Origin: Levilactobacillus hammesii DSM 16381
Lineage (GTDB): Bacteria > Bacillota > Bacilli > Lactobacillales > Lactobacillaceae
Assembly: GCF_001434395.1 (NCBI RefSeq)
Contig: NZ_AZFS01000006.1
Span: 62,001 to 126,000, forward strand
DNA: 64,000 bases
Direction of reading: 5' to 3'
Shown here: piece by piece, positions 16,910 through 28,641 of the stretch
Layout: the number at the start of each line of letters is the position of its first letter
Position numbering within the stretch: the first letter of the stretch is position 1
The notes under the pieces: generated by a model
The model's input: only the letters and a program-made list of their open reading frames with translations
Told to the model about the DNA's origin: nothing
The model's database searches: none
Position numbers and translations under genes: made by a program

Positions 16910-19447
16910 CTAAGCTTCTGGTGCATCCGAATCCGGCGTGACTGGCGCTTCGTCAGTCGCAGGGGCATCACTGTCCGTTGCGGCTTCGGTTGCTTCGTCA
17001 CTGTCGTCTTCCTTATCCACCTTTGCCATGGTTGCCACAGCGGTGTCATCGCCCAAACGAATCAGGTGAACCCCTAAGGTTGCCCGTCCCGTTTCGGAGA
17101 CATCACTGCCGCTAAAGCGGATCATGACCCCTTTGTTGGTGACCAACATAATATCTTCGTCACCGTCTAAGGTTGTCAATCCGGCTAACGGACCATTCTT
17201 TTCGGTCACGTTAACGGTCTTGATCCCTTTACCACCACGACCCTTGATTGGGTACTCGCTGGCTGGCGTCTGCTTCCCATAACCCTTTTCGGAAATGACA
17301 AACACTCGGCTCTCTGGCTGTAGGACGCTGGCCCCGATGACAAAGTCGCCATCACGTAACCGAATCCCACGCACCCCGGTAGCCGAACGGCCCATTGACC
17401 GCACGTCTTTAGCCGCGAAGCTGACCGCGTAACCCAAGTGCGTTCCAATGATCATATTGGCTTCGCCATTGATAATGTCGACGTCAATCAGCTCATCGTC
17501 TTCCTTAAGGTTGATCGCCTTCAGCCCGTTACTCCGAATGTTGGCAAACTCATCGACCGGTGTCCGCTTGACCGTTCCCTGAACCGTGGTAAAGAACAGG
17601 TCCCGTTCAGCGTTTTCACCCGGATTAGCCACGTTAATCACGGCCTGAACGTGCTCGTTGTTGTTAATCCCAAGCAGGTTGATGACCGGAATTCCCTTGG
17701 CCGTCCGTCCGTATTCAGGGATTTCATACCCCTTCATCCGGTAGACCTTCCCGGTGTTGGTAAAGAACAACAGCATGTCGTGGGTTGACGTGGCCACTAA
17801 GTGTTCAATGAAGTCATCTTCATGGACACCCATGCCTTGAACCCCTTTACCACCACGGTTTTGGGCCTTAAATTCGGACGTTGGTAACCGTTTGATGTAG
17901 CCGTTGTGGGTCAATGAGACCACGACGTCTTCCTCGGCAATGAGGTCTTCGTCTTCAAGACTCAGAACTTCACCGACCATCAATTCAGTCCGCCGCGCGT
18001 CGCCGAACTTGTTTTGAATTTCCATCAATTCATCGTAGATAATGGCTTGTTGGCGTTCCTTGGAGGCCAAGATTTCCTTGTAATCCTTGATGTTCGCCAT
18101 CACGTCATTATATTCTTTTTCGACCTTTTCCCGTTCCAAACCGGTCAGACGAACCAACCGCATGTCCAAGATGGCTTGTGATTGCTTGTCTGACAGGCTG
18201 TAACGCGTCATCAATTCATTCTTCGCCACTTCAGCGGTCTGTGATTGCCGAATAATGGTGATAATGGCATCGATATGGTCGAGGGCAATCCGCAACCCTT
18301 CCAGGATGTGGGCCCGGGCTTCAGCCTTCTTCAGTTCAAACTGCGTCCGCCGCCGGATAACTTCCAGTTGGAAGTCCAGGTAGTATTGCAGAATGGCCTT
18401 GAGACCCAGCACTTTAGGTGCCCCGTTGACGATGGCCAGCATGTTGATCCCAAATGAGGTCTGCATGAGGGTCATCTTGTAGAGGTTGTTTAAAATCACT
18501 TCGGCGCTAGCATCCCGGCGAACGTCGATCACGATCCGCATCCCCGTCCGGTCGGTTTCATCGTTGACATCGGTGATGCCTTCGATTCGCTTATCCCGGG
18601 CCAGTTCGGCGATCCGTTCGATCAGCTTGGCCTTGTTCACCATGTACGGAATTTCCGTGGCGACAATGCGTTGCTTACCGTTCTTTTCTTCCTCGATATC
18701 GACCTTCGCCCGTAAGGTAATGGTCCCCTTCCCGGTCTCGTAAGCCCGGCGAATGGCAGCCTTCCCCATGACGATCCCACCGGTTGGGAAGTCGGGGCCA
18801 GGTAAGACCTCCATCAACTCAGCCAGACTGGCATCAGGGTTCTTCATCAAGATGTGCAGGGCACTAATGACTTCCGTCAGGTTATGTGGCGGAATGTTCG
18901 TGGCCATCCCCACGGCGATCCCGGAAGCCCCGTTAACTAACAGGTTCGGGAACCGTGATGGCAGCACAACGGGTTCGCGTTCGGACCCATCGTAGTTATC
19001 TTGAAAATCAATCGTATCTTTATTAATGTCACGCAGCATTTCCATCGCGATCTTACTCAACCGCGCTTCGGTATACCGCATGGCAGCGGCCCCATCACCA
19101 TCGACAGAACCAAAGTTCCCATGACCATCCACTAACATGTAGCGGTAGGAGAAGTCTTGGGCCATCCGTACCATGGATTCGTACACGGCGGAATCCCCAT
19201 GCGGATGGTATTTCCCGAGGACGTCCCCAACCATCCGGGCAGATTTCCGGAATGGCTTATCGGGCGTAATCCCCAGTTCGTGCATATCGTATAAAATCCG
19301 ACGGTGGACTGGTTTCAAACCATCCCGCACGTCAGGTAACGCCCGTTGCACAATCACACTCATCGCGTAATCCAAGAAGGATGTTCGCATGGTTTGTGAA
19401 AGGTCAACGTCGGTAATCCGACCTATATTGTAATCTTGATCAGCCAA
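16910..19447 (-). CDS. gyrA: DNA gyrase subunit A
   Basis: Breakage-reunion subunit of gyrase, which introduces negative supercoils with GyrB. 845 residues. The catalytic tyrosine is in [10 protein letters not shown] (Tyr125). In the quinolone-determining region, [10 protein letters not shown] (residues 81-90), Ser86 and Glu90 are the usual susceptible residues for Gram-positives. The C-terminal beta-pinwheel carries a GyrA box (QNRGGKG). After it comes an acidic tail rich in Asp, Glu, Ala and Thr. It follows gyrB by 21 bases. In most lactobacilli the next genes are rpsF-ssb-rpsR; here a 9-kb surface-protein block intervenes. Confidence 0.99.
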   Translation of the reverse strand: MADQDYNIGRITDVDLSQTMRTSFLDYAMSVIVQRALPDVRDGLKPVHRRILYDMHELGITPDKPFRKSARMVGDVLGKYHPHGDSAVYESMVRMAQDFSYRYMLVDGHGNFGSVDGDGAAAMRYTEARLSKIAMEMLRDINKDTIDFQDNYDGSEREPVVLPSRFPNLLVNGASGIAVGMATNIPPHNLTEVISALHILMKNPDASLAELMEVLPGPDFPTGGIVMGKAAIRRAYETGKGTITLRAKVDIEEEKNGKQRIVATEIPYMVNKAKLIERIAELARDKRIEGITDVNDETDRTGMRIVIDVRRDASAEVILNNLYKMTLMQTSFGINMLAIVNGAPKVLGLKAILQYYLDFQLEVIRRRTQFELKKAEARAHILEGLRIALDHIDAIITIIRQSQTAEVAKNELMTRYSLSDKQSQAILDMRLVRLTGLEREKVEKEYNDVMANIKDYKEILASKERQQAIIYDELMEIQNKFGDARRTELMVGEVLSLEDEDLIAEEDVVVSLTHNGYIKRLPTSEFKAQNRGGKGVQGMGVHEDDFIEHLVATSTHDMLLFFTNTGKVYRMKGYEIPEYGRTAKGIPVINLLGINNNEHVQAVINVANPGENAERDLFFTTVQGTVKRTPVDEFANIRSNGLKAINLKEDDELIDVDIINGEANMIIGTHLGYAVSFAAKDVRSMGRSATGVRGIRLRDGDFVIGASVLQPESRVFVISEKGYGKQTPASEYPIKGRGGKGIKTVNVTEKNGPLAGLTTLDGDEDIMLVTNKGVMIRFSGSDVSETGRATLGVHLIRLGDDTAVATMAKVDKEDDSDEATEAATDSDAPATDEAPVTPDSDAPEA

Positions 19448-19468
19448 ATTTTTACCCTCCGTTCTTCA

Positions 19469-21418
<1,950 letters not shown>

Positions 21419-22573
21419 TTAATCCTCCTTTGTTGCCGGATCGCCGCTCGGGGCCGATCCATCGGCCACCACGGTCCCATTATCCACGTGAAAAATGGTC
21501 GGGTCCTTGATCAGTTGACGGGTAATCCCGCTCAAACTGGTGGTGGTAATAAACGTCTGTACTTTATCCTGGATTGCCTTGAGCAGATGTGTCTGCCGGG
21601 CATCATCCAATTCAGAAAGAACATCATCCAGTAATAACACCGGATATTCTCCGGTCTCTTCTTTCATCAGGTCAATCTCAGCGAGCTTGACGCTGAGCGC
21701 CGTCGTTCGCTGCTGACCCTGAGAGCCAAACGTCTGCACATTCTTCCCGTTGACCCGAAAATGCAGGTCATCGCGATGCGGTCCCACCAGCGTGGTCCCG
21801 CGATACAGTTCCTTAGCTTGATGTTCCTGATAAAGTTGCGTTAACGCCGCACAAATCGACTCCGGGTCCGTCAATTGATCTTCGGGAACCTGGGTCGCAT
21901 AGTGAAACGTCAACACTTCTTTTTGCTGTGAGATCTCGGCGTGAATCGCCTGCGCCCAGTGCTCCAGCTTATGTAACATACGCAGCCGCTGGGCAATGAT
22001 CTCCGCGCCATACGCGGCCAGTTGGTCGGATAACACCGACAAAAACAACAGGTCACGATTTTGCTTGTGCTGTAAGTCCTTGAGGTAGCGATTGCGCTGC
22101 TTGAGCAACGTCCGGTACTGACTCAAGTTATACAGATAACGTGGATTCATCTGGCCAAACTCCATGTCCATAAAGCGCCGCCGAACAGTCGGGGCCCCTT
22201 TGACAATGGCGAGATCTTCCGGTGCAAACAAAATCACATTGAGCTGCCCGACATATTGTGACAGCCGAGCCTGCTCAAGGTGATTCACTTTGGCGCGCTT
22301 GCCCTGACGCGAGAACGTTAATTCTAAGGGCACCGTTCCGGCGGATTTAACCACTCGTCCACTGACCTTGGCCGTCTTGGCCTGCCAGTTCACGAGATCG
22401 TGATCATTCGCGGTACGGTGACTGCGCGTCAACGCGAGTACGTAGATTGCCTCTAATAGATTGGTCTTGCCCTGCGCATTTTCTCCCAGTAAAACGTTAA
22501 TCCCGGGTCCTAACTCGAGACTAGCGCTGGGGTAATTCCGAAAATGTTGCAGCTGCAACTCTTGCAAATACAT
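21419..22573 (-). CDS. recF: DNA replication and repair protein RecF
   Basis: SMC-like ATPase that helps load RecA at gaps and stalled forks. 384 residues with Walker A GENAQGKT (residues 30-37), the ABC-type signature region around [19 protein letters not shown] and Walker [13 protein letters not shown]. Its ATG shares one base with the yaaA stop codon, so the two are translationally coupled. Confidence 0.98.
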   Translation of the reverse strand: MYLQELQLQHFRNYPSASLELGPGINVLLGENAQGKTNLLEAIYVLALTRSHRTANDHDLVNWQAKTAKVSGRVVKSAGTVPLELTFSRQGKRAKVNHLEQARLSQYVGQLNVILFAPEDLAIVKGAPTVRRRFMDMEFGQMNPRYLYNLSQYRTLLKQRNRYLKDLQHKQNRDLLFLSVLSDQLAAYGAEIIAQRLRMLHKLEHWAQAIHAEISQQKEVLTFHYATQVPEDQLTDPESICAALTQLYQEHQAKELYRGTTLVGPHRDDLHFRVNGKNVQTFGSQGQQRTTALSVKLAEIDLMKEETGEYPVLLLDDVLSELDDARQTHLLKAIQDKVQTFITTTSLSGITRQLIKDPTIFHVDNGTVVADGSAPSGDPATKED

Positions 22574-22800
22574 TATTCACCCTGCTTTGAGCGTATAAAA
22601 AATAATCCTGTATCAGGTACTTCCACTGTATCTCCAGGATACAGCTTGCGGCCCCGCCGGTTGTCCGGCTCGTCATTGATATTGACGGTGTTTTCCCGCA
22701 AATACCACTTGGCTTGACCGCCAGTACTGATAATGGATTCTTCCTTGAGTAACTGGCCTAAAGTAATGTAGGGCGTCTCAATGAAAACTTCTTTTTTCAC
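22573..22800 (-). CDS. yaaA: S4-domain protein YaaA
   Basis: Small RNA-binding-type protein of 75 residues conserved between dnaN and recF in Firmicutes. The S4 fold is visible in [27 protein letters not shown] and [11 protein letters not shown]. The start is a GTG with AAGGGGTG upstream. The exact role is not known; linkage with recF suggests a DNA or ribosome-related function. Confidence 0.93.
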   Translation of the reverse strand: MKKEVFIETPYITLGQLLKEESIISTGGQAKWYLRENTVNINDEPDNRRGRKLYPGDTVEVPDTGLFFIRSKQGE

Positions 22801-22829
22801 AATTTCACCCCTTAATATTATTCTCTTCT

Positions 22830-22835
22830 ATTATA
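22830..22835 (-). promoter_or_regulatory. -10 element of the yaaA-recF-gyrB-gyrA unit
   Basis: TATAAT on the minus strand, about 30 bases before the yaaA start. The matching -35 is poorly conserved, so only the -10 is given. Confidence 0.5.
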
Positions 22836-23258
22836 CCGCTTTTTAGGGAAAAGTACAGTTTAACTGCTTGATTTTTGCGTTCTCAGCCGATTTAAGCCCT
22901 TCTTGATATTTTTGGTGAAAAACCGGTAAATTTGCTCTAATTCGAAAATAACGGCCTTATATCGATTTTTTTGTTTTTTCAGGCCTTTTTTCAGTCAATT
23001 TTGAAAGATCATGAAAATCACTAGACATATGCGCACGCAATTAATGGGTTTCACGTGTAAATTCAGGGTTATTCTTGGGAATTTTCAGGAAAGTTGCGGA
23101 TGTTGGGTCACCTTGCCGTGATAGCCAGGTATTTTCAGCGCTTTTAGGGGATTGTGGGGCCGCTTGATTCAGGGTGGTTGTCTTGGCATTTGGATGGGTG
23201 TGTTTTTTGGGTGGCGAACTTTGTTTAGAGCGTTCCCGCTAATCTCATATTGCCGAAA
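22836..23258. other. Gene-free stretch between yaaA and dnaN
   Basis: Part of a 555-base intergenic region. No ORF with a ribosome binding site or recognisable product. The yaaA side is AT-rich with T runs. A degenerate parS-like sequence occurs at 23047-23062 (rejected). The right part carries a long palindrome and the dnaN terminator, listed separately. Confidence 0.5.
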
Positions 23259-23299
23259 CGTGCGCCACAAGACAGGACCTAAACGCCTTGTGGCGCACG
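23259..23299. repeat. Long palindrome, GTGCGCC-type inverted repeat (copy 1)
   Basis: Perfect 13-bp arms, CGTGCGCCACAAG (23259-23271) and its complement (23287-23299), with a 15-base loop. The arms nearly match those of a larger inverted repeat at 28165-28278 on the other side of oriC, so this looks like a dispersed repeat family and not only a terminator. Confidence 0.6.
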
Positions 23300-23307
23300 C
23301 TTTTCAC

Positions 23308-23340
23308 AAAAAAAGCGCTGCCCTTCTCTTAGGCAACGCT
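23308..23340 (-). terminator. Terminator of dnaN
   Basis: Minus strand: AGCGTTGCC pairs with GGCAGCGCT and is followed by a T tract. Confidence 0.9.
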
Positions 23341-23356
23341 TCGTTAGGTTTTAACT

Positions 23357-24496
23357 TTAGAATGTCCGGACCGGCGTGATCAGCTGAATGAAGTTGCTGG
23401 TATCTTCCGTTGGGACCAAGGTGAATGGCCGCAAGGCGGACGTGAAGGCTACCCGGATCGTCGTTTGACCGAATGATCGTAAAGCATCCTTCATGTAATC
23501 GGGGTTGAATGAAATTTCGAGGTCTTCCCCAGTGATTTCCTTAGGGTCCAAGGCTTCTTCAACGTTCCCGACATCTGGCGAGTTACTGAAGATCGTCACC
23601 TGATTGTCGGCTGGCGTCAACGTTAACTTGACCACGTTGTTGCGTGATTCGTGAGACAACAATGAGGCCCGTTCTACGGCAGCCAATAATTCTGGCGCTT
23701 CGAATTCAACCGTGGTTGAGGCTTCCTTCGGGATCAGCCGTGACGTGTCTGGGTAGTTCCCTTCCAGCAATCGTGAGTAGAAGGACGTATCGCCCAGTAA
23801 GAACAAGACTTGGTTTTCGGAGAACTGCATCTTCACATCACTATCGTCGTCACCAATCATCCGTGAAAGTTCCGTTAAGCTCTTTCCGGGAATAATCACG
23901 TCGAAAGCGGCATTACTTGGTGTTGGTAACTCAATCTGCCGTTGTGAAAGTCGGTGACTATCCGTGGCGACCGCGAGAAATTGGTTATCCGCCAAAACAA
24001 AGTGAACCCCCGTCAAGATGGGCCGGCTTTCTTGATTGGAAACGGCAATAACCGTTTGGCTAATCAATTCTTTGAAGACCGCGCCCGAAAGAACAACGGA
24101 ATCCGCCGCATCAACTTCTGGTAAGTGAGGATAGTTATTGGCATCCTGACCGTTGATGTTGAAGGCTGCGGAACCAGACGTAATTTCTGTCTGGAACCCG
24201 TCTTTAACGGTGACCGTCATGGTTTGTTCTGGCAAACGCTTAACGATTTCACTGAAGAAACGCGCCGTTAGGACAATGGCCCCTGGTTCGTCAATGGTTA
24301 GGCCAATATCGGGATCGTCTGCTCGAATGAGAGATTCGATGGAAATGTCAGCGTTGGAGCCAGTCAATAAGAGACCGGCGTCACTCGCCACAATTTTAAT
24401 CCCAGTCAGAATGGGAATAGTCGTCTTTGACGAAATGGCCCGTGACACATTGTTGAGTTCCTTGATGAAGGCCGCCCGGTTAATGGAAAATTTCAT
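23357..24496 (-). CDS. dnaN: DNA polymerase III sliding clamp (beta subunit)
   Basis: Ring-shaped processivity clamp of the replicative polymerase, 379 residues in three homologous domains. It begins MKFSINRAAFIKELNNVSRA and ends with the typical LVPTEDTSNFIQLITPVRTF. The ATG at 24496 is preferred to a GTG four codons upstream, because the GGAG overlaps that GTG and is about 11 bases from the ATG. It follows dnaA across a 274-base gap that holds the unwinding part of oriC. Confidence 0.98.
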   Translation of the reverse strand: MKFSINRAAFIKELNNVSRAISSKTTIPILTGIKIVASDAGLLLTGSNADISIESLIRADDPDIGLTIDEPGAIVLTARFFSEIVKRLPEQTMTVTVKDGFQTEITSGSAAFNINGQDANNYPHLPEVDAADSVVLSGAVFKELISQTVIAVSNQESRPILTGVHFVLADNQFLAVATDSHRLSQRQIELPTPSNAAFDVIIPGKSLTELSRMIGDDDSDVKMQFSENQVLFLLGDTSFYSRLLEGNYPDTSRLIPKEASTTVEFEAPELLAAVERASLLSHESRNNVVKLTLTPADNQVTIFSNSPDVGNVEEALDPKEITGEDLEISFNPDYMKDALRSFGQTTIRVAFTSALRPFTLVPTEDTSNFIQLITPVRTF

Positions 24497-24526
24497 AAGT
24501 TGAGACACTCCTTTTTTGTGGTGCGT

Positions 24527-24674
24527 AGTTATTTACTTAATTAAAAGAAAAAGACAGTAGCCGTAGTAGAGCAGTGTATTCTGTGGATAACTTGAGACAA
24601 GCGCCTGTGTTACTAGCTTTTCCACCTGTGGATAACTTGTGGAAAACTTTTGGACTTTTCAAATCTTATCCACA
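24527..24674. other. oriC right half: DnaA boxes, TAG-rich trio-like run and AT-rich unwinding region
   Basis: Between dnaA and dnaN, reading from dnaA: DnaA boxes at 24666-24674 (TTATCCACA), 24638-24646 (inverse of TTTTCCACA), 24627-24635 (inverse TTATCCACA), 24618-24626 (TTTTCCACC) and 24582-24590 (inverse TTATCCACA). Next comes a TAG-rich run (GTAGCCGTAGTAGAG, about 24557-24571), then an A/T-rich segment (24527-24552). This is the same order of boxes, DnaA-trio and unwinding element described for Bacillus subtilis. The function assignment is by analogy; the boxes are read directly. Confidence 0.8.
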
Positions 24675-24770
24675 CGCTGCGTTAGTCGTACGTCTATCAT
24701 ACCGCAAGTGGTCACAAAAAAACCGTCACGAGTCTGCTAACTTCGTCGCGCTGACTCGGCCGGTTTCGCC

Positions 24771-26129
24771 CTAGCGCCTTAATTCATCTTTCAGATTATC
24801 GATATCCTTCTGGAGCTCGGCATCGGTCTTGAGAGAATCTTGGATTTTATCGTAGGCGTGAATGACCGTGGTGTGATCCTTACCGCCAAACTCGTTCCCG
24901 ATCCGTGGCAGTGAGGCTTCGGTCAGCTCACGGGACAGGTACATGGCGATTTGACGGGGCACCACGATGGCTTGCTTGCGTTTCTTGCCCTTCAAATCTT
25001 TGAGAGAAACGTGAAAGTAGTTGGCCACACGATCCTGGATGACCGGAATCGTGATGGCATCGGTCGCGTTGGCCAAATTCAGACTCTTGAGTGCCTCAGC
25101 GGCCAAGTCGGTGGTAATCGGCTGGTGCATCAGCTGGTGATAGGCTTGAACGCGCGCCAAGGCGCCCTCAAGTTCCCGCACATTAGAGTCGATTTGACCG
25201 GCAATGTAACTCAGGGTGTCATCGGGGATGTCGATCTGATCGGCATCCGCCTTGTTCCGGAGAATCGCGATTCGCGTCTCGAGATCCGGTGGCGTGATGT
25301 CGACGGATAACCCCCAGGCAAACCGTGAAACCAAGCGGTCTTGTAGCTTAGGAATTTCGTTAGGCAAACGATCGGAAGTCAGAACAATCTGCTTCTCATC
25401 GTCGTAAAGCGCATTGAAAGTATGGAAGAACTCTTCTTGAGTTCCTTCCTTATTAGCGAAGAACTGGATATCATCGACCAGTAGCAGATCAACGTTACGG
25501 TACTCCTGTCGGAACTGCTCCTGCGTCCGGGTTTGAATCGCATTAATAAAGTCGTTGGTGAAAGCCTCGCTAGTGACATATTTGACCTTGGTGTCCGGGC
25601 GATCTTCAAGCATTTTATTGCCAATCGCGTGCATCAAGTGGGTTTTACCAAGGCCCACGCCACCGTAGAAGAACAGCGGATTATACATCACGCCGGGTTC
25701 TTCGGAGACGACCAAGGCCGCAGCATGGGCCATTTGGTTGCCTTTTCCGATGACGAAAGTGTCAAATGTGTAGCGGGAATTCAGCGCGGTTTCTTTCATA
25801 AAAGTGGGTGTGGGCTCAGCGGTGGCCGTTTCCTCGGGGGTTGCGGTCTTGGCTTTGCGGGTCGCCTGTTGTTGGCGTTCACTTTCAATAATTAAAACGG
25901 GCTGAACATCTTCGTGAGCGGCTTGGTATGCGTATTCTACCAATTGCTGGTCCAGGTGTTGATGGGTCCAGTAATCACGATGCAGGGGTGACGGAAGTTC
26001 CAACGTCAACTTGTTGCCTTCTAAGGCAATCGGCTTGGCCGTTTCGATCCAAGTCTTGTAGGTCGTTGGTGTGTTATTTTCCTCAAATAACGCCTTGATA
26101 TCAGTCCATAAAGTTAACATATCTGGCAC
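24771..26129 (-). CDS. dnaA: Chromosomal replication initiator DnaA
   Basis: AAA+ ATPase that binds DnaA boxes and opens oriC. 452 residues: domain I (about 1-85), a variable linker rich in Thr, Ala and Gln, then the ATPase core with Walker [11 protein letters not shown], Walker [10 protein letters not shown] and sensor segments, and the DNA-binding domain IV with the signature [15 protein letters not shown]. The start is a GTG at 26129 with GGGGGA 7 bases upstream; an ATG three codons later is the alternative. DnaA boxes flank the gene on both sides, consistent with autoregulation. Confidence 0.99.
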   Translation of the reverse strand: MPDMLTLWTDIKALFEENNTPTTYKTWIETAKPIALEGNKLTLELPSPLHRDYWTHQHLDQQLVEYAYQAAHEDVQPVLIIESERQQQATRKAKTATPEETATAEPTPTFMKETALNSRYTFDTFVIGKGNQMAHAAALVVSEEPGVMYNPLFFYGGVGLGKTHLMHAIGNKMLEDRPDTKVKYVTSEAFTNDFINAIQTRTQEQFRQEYRNVDLLLVDDIQFFANKEGTQEEFFHTFNALYDDEKQIVLTSDRLPNEIPKLQDRLVSRFAWGLSVDITPPDLETRIAILRNKADADQIDIPDDTLSYIAGQIDSNVRELEGALARVQAYHQLMHQPITTDLAAEALKSLNLANATDAITIPVIQDRVANYFHVSLKDLKGKKRKQAIVVPRQIAMYLSRELTEASLPRIGNEFGGKDHTTVIHAYDKIQDSLKTDAELQKDIDNLKDELRR

Positions 26130-26229
26130 TGATGAATCCCCCTATTAATCTTTTAGATAGTCATTTTTCGTAGGGCGCACGAGGCCCCCTAACGAAAACG
26201 TAAGTCCAGTGTAGCATGAAGAAAAAAAG

Positions 26230-26499
26230 TTTTCCACAGGGCATTTTGGACTGTGTATAATTGTTTCACAGGAAGTGAATTGAGTTATCCACAGCCTAGT
26301 CAAAACCTGTGGAAAGTTTTAGCTTGTTTTAGTTATGCACAGACTGGCGTTCATTACAAACGTGTCAAGGGCAAGTGTTTCACAAGTTATCCACAGAATC
26401 CACCGAACCTGATTTTTCGAAATAAACAGCCTGTGGAACAGTGGATAACCTGGTGGGAAAGCCCGGAAAAACTTTTTTTGAAATTAGGAGTTATCCACA
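26230..26499. other. oriC: oriC left half: DnaA-box cluster between dnaA and rpmH
   Basis: In the 537 bases between dnaA and rpmH there is no gene but many DnaA boxes: TTTTCCACA 26230-26238, TTATCCACA 26285-26293, an inverse CTTTCCACA 26308-26316, TTATGCACA 26333-26341, TTATCCACA 26387-26395, two inverse near-matches 26432-26440 and 26440-26448, and TTATCCACA 26491-26499. The dense cluster plus the dnaA/rpmH junction identifies the replication origin. Confidence 0.92.
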
Positions 26500-26666
26500 G
26501 CTAAAGTGCATGAAACAAATTTCGCCGGGGACAACTTTTTCTTGGAAATTCAAAGTTCCTATTTCCATTCGGCTGAATTTATGCTAATATGTTCAGGAAA
26601 TGCATTTAGTATTTGTCTGGCTTCACCAGATAAAAAATAGTCATAGTTAAGAGAGGAGATTTTACG

Positions 26667-26801
26667 ATGAAGCGCACTTTCCAACCAAAGAAACGTCACC
26701 GTTCACGTGTCCACGGCTTCCGCAAGCGTATGAGCACTAGCAATGGCCGTCAAGTATTAGCACGTCGCCGTCAAAAGGGACGTAAAGTATTGTCTGCATA
26801 G
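26667..26801 (+). CDS. rpmH: 50S ribosomal protein L34
   Basis: Very small basic large-subunit protein of 44 residues: [18 protein letters not shown], then [20 protein letters not shown], ending in KVLSA. Standard length and sequence. GAGAGGAG is upstream, with a TAATAT -10-like hexamer about 80 bases before the start. First gene right of oriC. Confidence 0.98.
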   Translation: MKRTFQPKKRHRSRVHGFRKRMSTSNGRQVLARRRQKGRKVLSA

Positions 26802-26905
26802 GCCGCTGATGGTTCAGTGGTCTTTTTATTTTATCTGCGAGTTGACTGGGACCCTAATCGCTCGCGGACTGTTCAACAAATCGTTGAGAATTTTGGAGAT
26901 GCACC

Positions 26906-27262
26906 ATGCGAAAATCTTACCGCATTAAGAAAGAAGCGGAATTTCAGCAGGTCTTTGAAACCAGAAATTCAGTCGCTAACCGGCAATTTGTGGTGTATTC
27001 AATGGAAAAACCTGATCAATTACATTTTCGAGTTGGCATTTCGGTCGGCAAAAAGATTGGTAACGCGGTCCACCGTAACTGGGTGAAGCGCCGGATTCGG
27101 CAGAGTCTACTCGAGCTGAAGCCCCACCTCAAACAGGATGTGGACTTTCTCGTGATTGCTCGGCCCCGGGCGGACGGCATTTCCATGACCGATGCGAAGA
27201 GCAGCCTGATTCATGTTTTGAAGCTGGCAAAACTGCTGGATTCCAACTATAGCGAGGACTAA
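26906..27262 (+). CDS. rnpA: Ribonuclease P protein component
   Basis: Protein subunit of RNase P, which removes 5' leaders from tRNA precursors together with its RNA. 118 residues. The hallmark RNR-type motif is present in [20 protein letters not shown], and the protein starts [17 protein letters not shown]. It lies 104 bases after rpmH and 2 bases before yidC. Confidence 0.97.
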   Translation: MRKSYRIKKEAEFQQVFETRNSVANRQFVVYSMEKPDQLHFRVGISVGKKIGNAVHRNWVKRRIRQSLLELKPHLKQDVDFLVIARPRADGISMTDAKSSLIHVLKLAKLLDSNYSED

Positions 27263-27264
27263 AA

Positions 27265-28098
27265 GTGAAAAAGTACAAACGCACCCTACTTATGCTAGGT
27301 ATTGTGAGTTTGGTCTTTATCCTTTCCGCTTGTAGCAACGCGCCAATCACGGATAAGAGTACGGGGATTTGGGACGGCTGGATCGTTCTGAACTTCTCCC
27401 GGGCCATTATTGGGTTGGCACACATGTTTGGCGGGAGTTACGGTGTCGGGATTATCATCTTTACCATCATTGTGCGGATTATCTTACTGCCATTGATGAT
27501 CTTCCAGACCCGGAGCATGCGTAAGACGCAGGACCTACAACCACAATTAAAAGCCTTACAGAAGAAATATTCCTCTAAAGATCGCGAAACGATGCAAAAG
27601 ATGCAGGCCGAACAGCAAAAGCTGTATTCGGAAGCGGGCGTTCACCCCATGTTGGGTTGCCTCCCTGCAGTCGTTCAGTTGCCAATCATCTGGGCGTTGT
27701 ACCAAGCGATCTGGCGGACGGCCGTTCTGCGGTCCGGGAACTTCCTGTGGTTACAATTGGGCCACAAGGACCCGTATTTCATCTTACCAATCTTGGCTGC
27801 CGTCGCGACGTTACTAAGTTCGTGGCTCAGCACCAAGTCAATGCCAGAGTCTAACTCAATGAGTACCATGATGATCGTCGGGATGCCGGTAGTGGTCTTC
27901 TTCACTGCCCTGAACGTGCCTTCATCACTGTCATTGTACTGGACGATTTCGTACATTTTCCAAGTTGGTCAAACCTTGTTAATTCAAAATCCGTGGAAGA
28001 TTCAAGCGGAACGCGATGCCAAGGAAAAGGAAAAGAACGAACATGAACGCGCCGTACGGAAGGCCATCCGTCGCGCTAAGCAAAGCAAACGTAAGTAA
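27265..28098 (+). CDS. yidC: Membrane protein insertase YidC/OxaA (lipoprotein form)
   Basis: Inserts and folds membrane proteins, alone or with SecYEG. 277 residues starting with GTG. Lipoprotein signal peptide with lipobox LSAC (Cys23), then the five-segment YidC core: GIIIFTIIVRIILLPLMIFQ, the charged cytosolic helix with QKMQAEQQKLYSEAGVHPM, GCLPAVVQLPIIWALYQAIW and later segments. A Lys/Arg-rich tail (KAIRRAKQSKRK) probably contacts the ribosome. Confidence 0.97.
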   Translation: MKKYKRTLLMLGIVSLVFILSACSNAPITDKSTGIWDGWIVLNFSRAIIGLAHMFGGSYGVGIIIFTIIVRIILLPLMIFQTRSMRKTQDLQPQLKALQKKYSSKDRETMQKMQAEQQKLYSEAGVHPMLGCLPAVVQLPIIWALYQAIWRTAVLRSGNFLWLQLGHKDPYFILPILAAVATLLSSWLSTKSMPESNSMSTMMIVGMPVVVFFTALNVPSSLSLYWTISYIFQVGQTLLIQNPWKIQAERDAKEKEKNEHERAVRKAIRRAKQSKRK

Positions 28099-28122
28099 CA
28101 GAACGCATAAATGCATTTTATC

Positions 28123-28155
28123 GACCCAGGACCGAATTTGGTTCTGGGTCTTTTT
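28123..28155 (+). terminator. Terminator of rpmH-rnpA-yidC
   Basis: GACCCAGGACC (28123-28133) pairs with GGTTCTGGGTC (28140-28150) and is followed by TTTTT. Confidence 0.92.
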
Positions 28156-28164
28156 GTGGATAAG

Positions 28165-28278
28165 CGTGCGCCGCAAGCCGGTTAGATCCTGAGCATTAGG
28201 GAAAGGGGCCTCTGTTCGGCTATGCCGGGCAGGGGTCACTTATTTTTCTAAGCGGAAGGCGCTGGTTTGCGGCGCACG
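28165..28278. repeat. Large inverted repeat, GTGCGCC-type (copy 2)
   Basis: Outer arms CGTGCGCCGCAA (28165-28176) and its perfect complement (28267-28278), extended by a few pairs inwards. The 90-base interior has more self-complementary parts (GGCCTCTG with CAGGGGTC; CGG with CCG). The arms are almost those of the palindrome at 23259-23299. The rest of the gap to jag (28279-28598) shows no gene to me. Confidence 0.55.
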
Positions 28279-28598
28279 TTTCGGAGGCCGCAAATTTGCG
28301 AAATGTCAGAGAGAGGTCAAGTCCAACTGAGATAGGCTGAGCCGATTAAGAAGGCCTAGGTTGAGTTCACGCGGTATTTAGCCGACCCGAAGAATGATGA
28401 CAGGGAAGGCCGGTCATGTCATTGTATTTTTCAAATAAGCATCTCCTCCCTAAATAGTGGTGCGACCAGCAACAACGCCCAGTTTAGCAGGGTCACACAT
28501 CCATTTTCCAAGGGCTTCGTCAGTGTGGTTTGCCAGGAGACTGACGGTCGCAAATTCAGCAATTTTCAAACGGATTACCGGGCGCTCTCCAACCGTTA

Positions 28599-28607
28599 TG
28601 GTATACT
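28599..28607 (+). promoter_or_regulatory. Extended -10 promoter of jag
   Basis: TGGTATACT, an extended -10, 35 bases before the jag start; no clear -35 at the standard distance. Confidence 0.5.
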
Positions 28608-28641
28608 GAATTTTAGCGAAAAAGACATGGAGGAATGGACG

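Noticed and set aside
16910-19447. Possible quinolone-resistance change in gyrA
   Set aside because: Ser86 and Glu90 in [10 protein letters not shown] are the usual susceptible residues in Gram-positive bacteria.
21480-21495. parS-like TTATCCACGTGAAAAA inside recF
   Set aside because: Three mismatches, and it lies in conserved coding sequence; ParB binding is doubtful.
23047-23062. parS-like GGTTTCACGTGTAAAT
   Set aside because: It keeps the central CACGTG but differs from consensus at four of 16 positions.
26253-26504. An 83-codon plus-strand frame between dnaA and rpmH
   Set aside because: It lies across the DnaA-box cluster, has no ribosome binding site and its residues simply translate repeated box sequences.
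27979-28239. An 86-codon minus-strand frame across the yidC end
   Set aside because: It overlaps yidC and its terminator and has no recognisable start site or product.
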